Shown here: positions 13,870 through 22,293 of the stretch, piece after piece | Position numbering within the stretch: the stretch's first letter is position 1 | Layout of the letters: each line of letters begins with the position of its first letter | Assembly (NCBI RefSeq): GCF_014646695.1 | Contig: NZ_BMNT01000060.1 | Span: 1-33,877, forward strand | Source: Sphaerisporangium melleum | Lineage (GTDB): Bacteria; Actinomycetota; Actinomycetes; Streptosporangiales; Streptosporangiaceae | Direction of reading: 5' to 3' | DNA length: 33,877 bases | The notes under the pieces: generated by a model | Seen by the model: the letters and a program-made list of their open reading frames with translations, nothing else | Databases searched by the model: none | What the model was told of the DNA's origin: nothing | Translations under genes and position numbers: made by a program

Positions 13870-14595
13870 TCAGGCCGAGGTGGCCCGCACCGCCTCGATG
13901 ATCAGGGCGGCCACGTCCTTCGGACGGGACACCGCGACCGCGTGCGAGGCGCCTTCCGCCTCGACGATCGTCGCGCCGGCGCGCTCGGCGCCGAACCGCT
14001 CGACGTCGGGGTTGATCGCCTGGTCGGCCCCGGCGATGAGCGCCCAGGCGGGCTTGGTCTTCCAGGCCGCCACCGCCGCGGTCTCGCCGAAGGCTCCGGC
14101 GGCGAGCGGCCGCTGGGTCAGCGCCAGGACCTCGGTGACCTCACGGGGGACGTCCGCGGCGAAGATGTCCGGGAACGCCTCGGGGGTGATGCGCACCTCC
14201 ACCGCGGGCTCGCCGCCTTCGACCGGGTAGGTCCACTGCCGCAGGTTGGTGGCCAGCGGCGAAAGCGGGAAGCGCCCCTGCAACTCCCCGAGGCTCTCGC
14301 CCTCGTCGAGGGCGTAGGCCGCGACGTAGACCAGGCCGACGACGTTCTCCGCCGCGCCGGCCACGGTGATGACCGCGCCGCCGTAGGAGTGGCCGGCCAG
14401 CACGACGGGGCCGTCGATCTGGGCGGCCACCGAGGCGACGTACGCCGCGTCGGAGGCCAGGCCGCGCAGCGGGTTGGGCGGGGCCACCACGGAGACGCCC
14501 TGCGCCCGCAGTTCGGCGATGACGCCGGACCAGCTCGACGAGTCGGCGAACGCGCCGTGCACGAGCAGGACGGTGGGAGTGGTGCTCTCTGTCAT
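13870..14595 (-). CDS. Alpha/beta-fold hydrolase
   Basis: 241 residues. VLLVHGAF (9-16) gives the oxyanion region, GHSYGG (68-73) the nucleophile elbow with Ser70, 'LIAGADQAINPD' the acid region, and His218 in GASHAVAVS completes the triad. The closest general class is the small EstC/pyrethroid-hydrolase-like esterases, which lack a lid extension. There is no signal peptide. The ATG at 14595 is used, although an in-frame codon 27 nt upstream exists, because the domain starts at once and GAAAGAGAT precedes it. The substrate is unknown. It converges on the XRE-cupin gene with a 16-bp gap, so antisense interference between the two is possible. Confidence 0.9.
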   Translation of the reverse strand: MTESTTPTVLLVHGAFADSSSWSGVIAELRAQGVSVVAPPNPLRGLASDAAYVASVAAQIDGPVVLAGHSYGGAVITVAGAAENVVGLVYVAAYALDEGESLGELQGRFPLSPLATNLRQWTYPVEGGEPAVEVRITPEAFPDIFAADVPREVTEVLALTQRPLAAGAFGETAAVAAWKTKPAWALIAGADQAINPDVERFGAERAGATIVEAEGASHAVAVSRPKDVAALIIEAVRATSA

Positions 14596-14957
14596 GGGAT
14601 CTCTTTCAGGTCGCGGGTTCACGGCGCGGGGTCGAAGTCCCCGCGCCGATCGAGGGGGCCGGTATGACCGGTCCCGGCGTGGCCGGGGCGTGCCGATGGG
14701 GTGCCGAGAAGGCGCCCAACGCCGGCTGGGCCGACATACAGCAGCAAGCCTGGCAGAGCGCTCGGTAAGCCCGCGTCAGTAAGTCGACTGGCCCTTTCCC
14801 CCGCCGCGCCGATCGGCGCCTGGGGTGTGCCCGCGTGTGTTCCGCCCCTCCGGGGCGAGCGGCGCTTCGAGGACGAGCGCCGGGGTGGTGACATGGCTGA
14901 CCGGACCCGGCGGGGTCACGTCCGCCGGGTCCGGCCTGTCTCAGGGGGTGGGTCAGG
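14596..14957. other. Intergenic stretch with a possible 34-residue ORF (14664-14768, +)
   Basis: No recognised gene. A short frame from ATG 14664 to TAA 14766-14768 is preceded by GAGGGGG at good spacing. Its C-terminal half reads AEKAPNAGWADIQQQAWQSAR-like sequence with protein-like composition. It could be a small gene or the tail of a decayed one. The 14901-14934 hairpin ends the xylanase unit. Confidence 0.25.
14901..14934 (-). terminator. 13-bp hairpin downstream of the GH10 xylanase
   Basis: CCGGACCCGGCGG (14901-14913) pairs with 14922-14934 around an 8-nt loop, 23 bp beyond the xylanase stop. No U-run. Confidence 0.65.
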
Positions 14958-16526
<1,569 letters not shown>

Positions 16527-16671
16527 TCACCACCGACTCCGGCAGGAGGAAGCCGCTTCGGGGACTCAGTCTGGAAACCCGTACGTAACGTGTCAAGGCC
16601 GTGCCCCGATCGTTTCGGTGGGCCGGCGAACGAACGTCCCCGTGTGCTGCGCGGACGGCACGCCTGCTCAC

Positions 16672-16682
16672 CGTAAGTTTCA
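16672..16682. promoter_or_regulatory. Class B operator-like site
   Basis: CGTAAGTTTCA differs at two positions from TGAAA-N-TTTCA. It lies 266 bp upstream of the xylanase start. Weak on its own; listed because of the other copies. Confidence 0.3.
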
Positions 16683-16720
16683 CCCGGCCCCGATTCCGGC
16701 CGCCGCGGGCCTCTCATCTC

Positions 16721-16735
16721 GATGAATGTTTCATC
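16721..16735. promoter_or_regulatory. Class B operator-like palindrome
   Basis: GATGAA-TGT-TTCATC; the core TGAATGTTTCA (16723-16733) differs from TGAAA-N-TTTCA at one position. It lies 315 bp upstream of the xylanase start. Confidence 0.45.
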
Positions 16736-16914
16736 ACCGCACCCCCGCCGGGATGTGCGGCGTCGCGGTGTCGGCGCAGATGACGCGCGACGGGCGGCGG
16801 CGAGGCCGGGGCCCCTGGGAGCCACCGCCTTGACGGAGGTCGGCGGCGTCGTATTTGCTCCGCGCACCACCACCTTCAGCACGCGAGGAAGGAGCACGCC
16901 ACTCCGAGCAGGCA

Positions 16915-16930
16915 CTGTTAGCGCTAACAG
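16915..16930. promoter_or_regulatory. Class A LacI-type operator, copy 1
   Basis: CTGTTAGCGCTAACAG, a perfect 16-bp palindrome with the central CG typical of LacI-family operators. It lies about 510 bp upstream of the xylanase start and 528 bp upstream of the GH43 start. Confidence 0.8.
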
Positions 16931-17235
16931 ACGGGTCTTCCGTTCACCGGCGACGCACCGGCGACCGTGTGCCGCGGGACCCCGGGCGACACCTCCCGCG
17001 ATCCGGCCCTCACCACGCGCGGAGGCCTCGCCGATATCGACGCCCTCGACGACGTTCCAGAAAGGTGCTCCGTGTGCCGAATAGCAGCGCCATGACGGCC
17101 GGCGCATGGCCATTCCGTGCCGGAGCGCGGCCTGCACCCCCGTCCTCGGCAGCGCACCACGCGCCACCCCCGGCCGTCACCCGCGCCCACCGTCCCGTCC
17201 CCGTGCCCGGCTGCCCGAGAGAGCCAGGCACAGGG

Positions 17236-17251
17236 CTGTTAACGCTAACAG
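17236..17251. promoter_or_regulatory. Class A LacI-type operator, copy 2
   Basis: CTGTTAACGCTAACAG, one base different from copy 1 near the centre. It ends 206 bp upstream of the CBM2-GH43 start. The 321-bp separation from copy 1 would allow looping. Confidence 0.8.
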
Positions 17252-17457
17252 ATCAGCGTGCTCGCCGCCCTCAGGCAGAACCCGAGCGGGCACCTACGCA
17301 GACCACCGTGGCAGCGGCCACATCGGCACCCGAACAGCGCCGACGGCGTGCCGGGTCGAACCGCGCCACGGCCTGACAGGCGGGCGGCCCGCCGAGGCCG
17401 GCACCGTGCACGGCGCCGGCGACCACCCCGATTCACCGATCCCTCTGGAGGATTACC

Positions 17458-19497
17458 GTGCGTCTCACCCGACATCGGCGCCGGCTGGTGGCCGCGCTGG
17501 CCACCGTGCTCAGTGTCTTAGGAGTCATGACCGCGGTCTCCGCACAGGCCGCCGCGGGATGCCGGGTCGCCTACACGGTGACCAACGAGTGGGGTGGCGG
17601 GTTCGGCGCCAACGTCGAGGTGACCAACCTCGGTGACCCGGTCGACGGCTGGCGGCTCACCTGGTCCTTCACCGCCGGGCAGACCATCTCCCAGCTCTGG
17701 AACGGCAGCCACACCCAAAGCGGCGCGCAGGTCACCGTCACCAACGCCTCCTACAACGCCGCCATCCCGACCAGCGGCAGCGTCAGCTTCGGCTTCAACG
17801 GCACCTGGACCGGCAGCAACCCGGTCCCGGCGAGCTTCGCCCTGAACGGGACCACCTGCACCGGCTCCACCACCAGCCCGTCCCCGAGCCCGAGCCCGTC
17901 GCCGAGCCCCTCGCCGAGCCCGAGCCCGTCGCCCAGCCCGTCCCCGTCGCCGTCTCCCTCGCCGTCACCGTCCCCGTCCGCGGGCCCGTGGCCGCCGTCG
18001 TCGACGTACTCCAACCCGGTGCTGTGGCAGGACCTGGCGGACATCGACATCTTCCGGGTGGACGACACCTACTACTACTCGGCCTCGACGATGCACTACT
18101 CCCCCGGCGCGCCGATCCTGCGTTCGTACGACATGGTCAACTGGGAGTACGCCGGCCACTCGGTGCCCAAGCTGGACTTCGGCAGCAAGTACGACCTGAA
18201 CGGCGGCCAGGCCTACATCGACGGCATCTGGGCGTCGTTCCTGAACTACCGCAAGAGCAACAAGACGTTCTACTGGGGCGGTTGCATCGACTTCAGCAAG
18301 ACCTACATCTACACCGCGAGCGCGGTCGAGGGGCCGTGGAACCGGCACACCACGATCAACAAGTGCTACTACGACGCCGGGCTGCTCGTCGACGACAACG
18401 ACACGATGTACGTCGCCTACGGCAACACCAGCATCAGCGTGGCCCAGCTCTCGGCGGACGGGAAGTCCGAGGTGCGCTCCCAGCAGGTGTTCCAGACGCC
18501 GTCCAACGTCGGCACGCTCGAAGGCTCGCGGTTCTACAAGCGCAACGGCTTCTACTACATCTTCCTCACCAAGCCGGCCAACGGGCAGTACATCCTGAAG
18601 TCCTCCAGCCCGTTCGGGCCGTACGAGATGCGCCAGGTGCTGCTGAACATGCCGGGCCCGATCTCCGGGGGCGGCGTGCCGCACCAGGGCGGCCTGGTGC
18701 AGACCCAGAACGGCGCCTGGTACTACATGGGCTTCCAGGACGCCTACCCCGGCGGACGGGTGCCGGTGCTGGCCCCGATCAACTGGTCCTCCGACGGCTG
18801 GCCCACCGTCCAGACCGTCAACAACGCCTGGGGCGCCTCCTACCCGTACCCGAACGTGCCGCGGCCGCCGCGCCAGGTGAAGCCGCCGACCGGGACCGAC
18901 ACCTTCGCCGGCACCACCCTCGGGCCGGAGTGGGAGTGGAACCACAACCCCGACGACACCAAGTACTCGGTGAACAACGGGCTGCGGCTGCAGACGGCGA
19001 CCGTCACCAACGACCTGTACAAAGCGCGCAACACGCTGACCCGCCGGATCCAGGGACCGACCTCGACCGGGACGATCGAGCTGGACTACTCGGCCATGCG
19101 TGACGGCGACCGGGCGGGCCTCGCGATCCTTCGCGACTCCTCGGCCTGGATCGGCGTCAAACGCGACAACGGGCAGAACCGCGTGGTCATGACCAACGGC
19201 CTGAGCATGGACTCCAACTGGAACACCACCGGCACGGGCACCGAGGCCGCGAGCGCCGCGATCTCCGGAGGCAAGATCTGGCTGCGGGCCAACGCCGACA
19301 TCCGGCCCGGCACCGGCAGACAGGTCCGCTTCTCCTACAGCACCGACGGGACGAACTTCACCACGCTCGGCCCGGCCTTCACCATGGGCAACGCCTGGCA
19401 GTTCTTCATGGGCCATCGCTACGCGATCTTCAACTACGCCACCCAGTCGCTGGGCGGCGCGGTGAGCGTGCCGCGGTTCACCATGACCACCCCGTGA
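17458..19497 (+). CDS. Secreted CBM2-GH43 glycosidase (xylosidase/arabinofuranosidase type)
   Basis: 679 residues from a GTG with GGAGG upstream. Residues 1-33 are a Sec signal (MRLTRHRRRL, hydrophobic core, AQAAAG). CBM2 spans about 34-138 and a Ser-Pro linker about 139-178. The GH43 five-bladed propeller spans about 181-460: Asp195 (NPVLWQDLADID), Asp306 (YYDAGLLVD) and Glu355 (TLEGSRF) fit the base, pKa modulator and acid. The C-terminal beta-sandwich (about 475-679; DTFAGTTLGPEWEWNHNPDD, GLAILRD and 'GRQVRFSYSTDGTNF') is the GH43 C2/DUF1349-type module. GH43 members invert beta-xylosides or alpha-L-arabinosides; the exact linkage cannot be assigned. Secretion plus CBM2 suggests action on insoluble arabinoxylan next to the xylanase. 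Class A operators lie upstream and a 16-bp hairpin follows. Confidence 0.94.
   Translation: MRLTRHRRRLVAALATVLSVLGVMTAVSAQAAAGCRVAYTVTNEWGGGFGANVEVTNLGDPVDGWRLTWSFTAGQTISQLWNGSHTQSGAQVTVTNASYNAAIPTSGSVSFGFNGTWTGSNPVPASFALNGTTCTGSTTSPSPSPSPSPSPSPSPSPSPSPSPSPSPSPSPSPSAGPWPPSSTYSNPVLWQDLADIDIFRVDDTYYYSASTMHYSPGAPILRSYDMVNWEYAGHSVPKLDFGSKYDLNGGQAYIDGIWASFLNYRKSNKTFYWGGCIDFSKTYIYTASAVEGPWNRHTTINKCYYDAGLLVDDNDTMYVAYGNTSISVAQLSADGKSEVRSQQVFQTPSNVGTLEGSRFYKRNGFYYIFLTKPANGQYILKSSSPFGPYEMRQVLLNMPGPISGGGVPHQGGLVQTQNGAWYYMGFQDAYPGGRVPVLAPINWSSDGWPTVQTVNNAWGASYPYPNVPRPPRQVKPPTGTDTFAGTTLGPEWEWNHNPDDTKYSVNNGLRLQTATVTNDLYKARNTLTRRIQGPTSTGTIELDYSAMRDGDRAGLAILRDSSAWIGVKRDNGQNRVVMTNGLSMDSNWNTTGTGTEAASAAISGGKIWLRANADIRPGTGRQVRFSYSTDGTNFTTLGPAFTMGNAWQFFMGHRYAIFNYATQSLGGAVSVPRFTMTTP
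17625..17858 (+). repeat. CBM2 module copy 1 of an inverted near-identical duplication
   Basis: 234 bp encoding the C-terminal two-thirds of CBM2. It is about 96% identical to the inverted copy at 24746-24979, including a stretch of about 165 bp with one difference. By contrast the flanking first third of each module has diverged more. Confidence 0.85.
17875..17985 (+). repeat. Ser-Pro linker repeat in CBM2-GH43
   Basis: Tandem AGC/TCG/TCC-CCG codons encode an alternating Ser-Pro tract between CBM2 and GH43. Confidence 0.8.
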
Positions 19498-19516
19498 CGT
19501 AACCCGCGCGGCACAG

Positions 19517-19552
19517 GAGCCGGCCGGGCGCCGTACGGCGCCCGGCCGGCTC
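19517..19552 (+). terminator. 36-nt perfect palindrome after CBM2-GH43
   Basis: 16-bp stem (19517-19532 with 19537-19552), loop GTAC, starting 20 bp after the stop. It separates GH43 from the GH127 gene, which has its own AGGAG ribosome site. No operator copy is seen between 19553 and 19769. Confidence 0.75.
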
Positions 19553-19769
19553 TCCCGGCGACACCACGCACCCCGCCCCCGCCCCCACCAGGGCGAGGGC
19601 GGTCGTGACACGCCGGGGGACCCGGCCGGCCCGCCCGGTCCCCCGGCGCCACACCCCGCTCACAGCAGTGCGCGGCCCCCCGCGGGGCCGCCGAAGTCCC
19701 AGGCGGATTCACGCCCCGATCGGCAATCCTTTTCCCTTTTTCCGCCCATCCCCGCAACCGAGGAGAAGC

Positions 19770-22130
19770 ATGTCCCCCTCACCGCTCAGCCGCCGCCAGC
19801 TGTTCCAGGCCGCCGGCGTCGCCGTCGCCGCCTCCGCCGTCGGCCAGATCGCCACCACCAGCCCGGCCGGCGCCGCGACCTCCACCTCCGCGGCCGCAGC
19901 GGCCGTGGTCCCCCCGGCCCGCACCGACATCGGCGTGTCGGCGTACGCGTTCGAGCACGGCCAGGTGCGGCTGACCTCCAGCCGGTGGATGGACAACCAG
20001 AACCGGACGCTGTCGTACCTGCGGGACGTGGACGTCAACCGGCTGCTGTACGTCTTCCGGTCCAACCACCGGCTGTCCACCGCCGGCGCGGCCTCCAACG
20101 GCGGGTGGGACGCGCCCTCGTTCCCGTTCCGCAGCCACATGCAGGGGCACTTCCTCACCGCGTGGTCCCAGGCCTACGCCGTGCTCGGCGACACCACCTG
20201 CCGGGACAAGGCGACCTACATGGTCGCCGAGCTGGCCAAGTGCCAGGCGAACAACGGCGCCGCCGGCTTCAACACCGGCTACCTGTGCGGCTTCCCCGAG
20301 TCCGACTTCTCCGCCCTGGAAGCCCGCACGCTCAGCAACGGCAACGTGCCGTACTACGTCATCCACAAGATCATGACCGGCCTGCTCGACGCGTGGCGCT
20401 ACATCGGCAGCACCCAGGCCAAGGACGTGCTCCTCGCGCTCGCCGGCTGGGTGGACTGGCGGACGAGCAGGCTGTCGTCCAGCCAGATGCAGTCGATGCT
20501 CGGCACCGAGTTCGGCGGCATGAACGCCGTGCTGACCGACATCTACCAGCAGACCGGCGACGGGCGCTGGCTCACCGCGGCGCAGCGGTTCGACCACGCC
20601 GCCGTGTTCAACCCGCTGGCGTCGAATCAGGACCAGCTCAACGGCCTGCACGCCAACACGCAGGTGCCCAAGTGGATCGGCGCGGCGCGCGAGTACAAGG
20701 CCACCGGCACGACCCGCTACCGCGACATCGCCACCAACGCCTGGAACATCACCGTCGGCGCGCACACCTACGCCATCGGCGGCAACAGCCAGGCCGAGCA
20801 CTTCCGGGCGCCCAACGCGATCGCCGGATACCTCAGCAACGACACCTGCGAACACTGCAACACCGTCAACATGCTGAATTTGACCCGGGAGCTGTGGCTG
20901 CTCAACCCCGACCGGGTGGCGTACGTGGACTTCTACGAGCAGGCGCTGCTCAACCACGTCATCGGCGCGCAGAACCCCTCGGACGGCCACGGGCACATCA
21001 CCTACTTCACCCCGCTCAAGCCGGGTGGCCGCCGCGGTGTGGGCCCGGCGTGGGGCGGCGGCACGTGGAGCACCGACTACAACTCGTTCTGGTGCTGCCA
21101 GGGCACGGGGGTGGAGGTCAACACGAGGCTGATGGACTCCATCTACTTCTACAACGACACCACGCTGACGGTGAACCTGTTCATGCCGTCGGTGCTGAAC
21201 TGGACCCAGCGCGGCATCACCGTCACCCAGACCACGACCTACCCGGCGAGCGACACCACCACCCTGCAGGTCACCGGCAACGCCGCGGGCAACTGGACCA
21301 TGCGCGTGCGCATCCCGAGCTGGACCACCGGCGCCACCATCAGCGTCAACGGCACCCAGCAGAGCGTGACCACCACCCCCGGCAGCTACGCCGCCCTCAC
21401 GCGCACCTGGGCCGCCGGCGACACCGTGACCGTCCGGCTGCCCATGCGGGTGGTCATGAAGGCCGCCAACGACAACCAGAACGTGGCGGCGATCACCTAC
21501 GGGCCGGTCGTGCTGTCCGGCAACTACGGCAACACCAGCCTGTCCGCGCTGCCCAGCCTCAACACCGGCTCGATCACCCGCACCAGCACCACCGCACTCA
21601 CCTTCACCGCGACCGCCAACGGCTCCACCGTCAACCTCATCCCGTTCTACGACGCTCACGGGCACAACTACACCGTCTACTGGAGCACCACCGGCGGCGG
21701 CACCGGGACGGGAAGCCACCGGCTGATCAACGCGGCCAGCGGGCTGGCGCTCGGCATCCAGAACATGTCCACCGCCGACGGCGGCCTCGCGCTGCAGTGG
21801 ACCGACAACGGCACCGCCGACCACAACTGGGTGATGGTCACCGACGGGGACGCCGTGAAGCTCCGCAACGTCAACAGCGGCAAGGTGCTGGGCGTGGAGA
21901 ACATGTCCACCTCCGACGGCGCCCGCGTCCTGCAGTGGTCCGACAACGGCACCGCCGACCACCGATGGGTCATGGTCAACAACGGCGACGGAACGTACAA
22001 GATCCGCAACGTGAACAGCGGCAAGCTGCTCGCCATCCAGAACAACTCCACCGCCAACGGCGCCCAGGCCGTCCAGGACTCCGACAACGGCACCGCCGAC
22101 AACCGGTGGCGGCTGGTCGCCAACGGCTAG
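19770..22130 (+). CDS. Exported GH127 beta-L-arabinofuranosidase with ricin-type lectin domain
   Basis: 786 residues; ATG at 19770 with AGGAG 6 nt upstream. A Tat signal (LSRRQLFQAAG, Arg8-Arg9) ends near 37-50. The GH127 (DUF1680) (alpha/alpha)6 barrel and beta modules span about 52-640. The zinc-thiolate site is recognisable by analogy with Bifidobacterium HypBA1: Glu361-x-Cys363 in TCEHCNTVNM and the pair Cys442-Cys443 in FWCCQGTG, one being the nucleophile and the other a zinc ligand. Residues about 652-786 contain three lectin repeats (GLALGIQNMSTADGG, GKVLGVENMSTSDGA, GKLLAIQNNSTANGA, each followed by DNGTAD and a W), a CBM13/ricin-B-like module. GH127 releases L-arabinofuranose from beta-linked arabino-oligosaccharides. 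Tat export fits a metal site loaded in the cytoplasm (inference). Confidence 0.93.
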   Translation: MSPSPLSRRQLFQAAGVAVAASAVGQIATTSPAGAATSTSAAAAAVVPPARTDIGVSAYAFEHGQVRLTSSRWMDNQNRTLSYLRDVDVNRLLYVFRSNHRLSTAGAASNGGWDAPSFPFRSHMQGHFLTAWSQAYAVLGDTTCRDKATYMVAELAKCQANNGAAGFNTGYLCGFPESDFSALEARTLSNGNVPYYVIHKIMTGLLDAWRYIGSTQAKDVLLALAGWVDWRTSRLSSSQMQSMLGTEFGGMNAVLTDIYQQTGDGRWLTAAQRFDHAAVFNPLASNQDQLNGLHANTQVPKWIGAAREYKATGTTRYRDIATNAWNITVGAHTYAIGGNSQAEHFRAPNAIAGYLSNDTCEHCNTVNMLNLTRELWLLNPDRVAYVDFYEQALLNHVIGAQNPSDGHGHITYFTPLKPGGRRGVGPAWGGGTWSTDYNSFWCCQGTGVEVNTRLMDSIYFYNDTTLTVNLFMPSVLNWTQRGITVTQTTTYPASDTTTLQVTGNAAGNWTMRVRIPSWTTGATISVNGTQQSVTTTPGSYAALTRTWAAGDTVTVRLPMRVVMKAANDNQNVAAITYGPVVLSGNYGNTSLSALPSLNTGSITRTSTTALTFTATANGSTVNLIPFYDAHGHNYTVYWSTTGGGTGTGSHRLINAASGLALGIQNMSTADGGLALQWTDNGTADHNWVMVTDGDAVKLRNVNSGKVLGVENMSTSDGARVLQWSDNGTADHRWVMVNNGDGTYKIRNVNSGKLLAIQNNSTANGAQAVQDSDNGTADNRWRLVANG

Positions 22131-22138
22131 CACCCGCC

Positions 22139-22160
22139 GGCGAGCGCGAAACCGCTCGCC
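22139..22160 (+). terminator. 8-bp hairpin right after GH127
   Basis: GGCGAGCG (22139-22146) pairs with CGCTCGCC (22153-22160), 8 bp after the stop codon. Confidence 0.5.
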
Positions 22161-22187
22161 TGGGTGAAAGGGCACCGTCCCGGGGAC

Positions 22188-22231
22188 GACACCGAGCGCC
22201 GGGCCGCATTGGCGGCCCGGCGCTCGGTGTC
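22188..22231. terminator. 20-bp perfect bidirectional hairpin between GH127 and the GH95-like gene
   Basis: 22188-22207 pairs fully with 22212-22231 around the loop ATTG. It lies between two convergent stops (22130 and 22294), so it can serve both strands. Confidence 0.8.
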
Positions 22232-22293
22232 CCGGACGACGTCCGGCGGGGAAGGCCCCGGCCGCCGGCGGGTGCCGGCGGCCGGGGCGGGGG

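Noticed and set aside
17965-19611. 548-residue minus-strand frame opposite CBM2-GH43
   Set aside because: Composition typical of an antisense shadow, no domain recognised.
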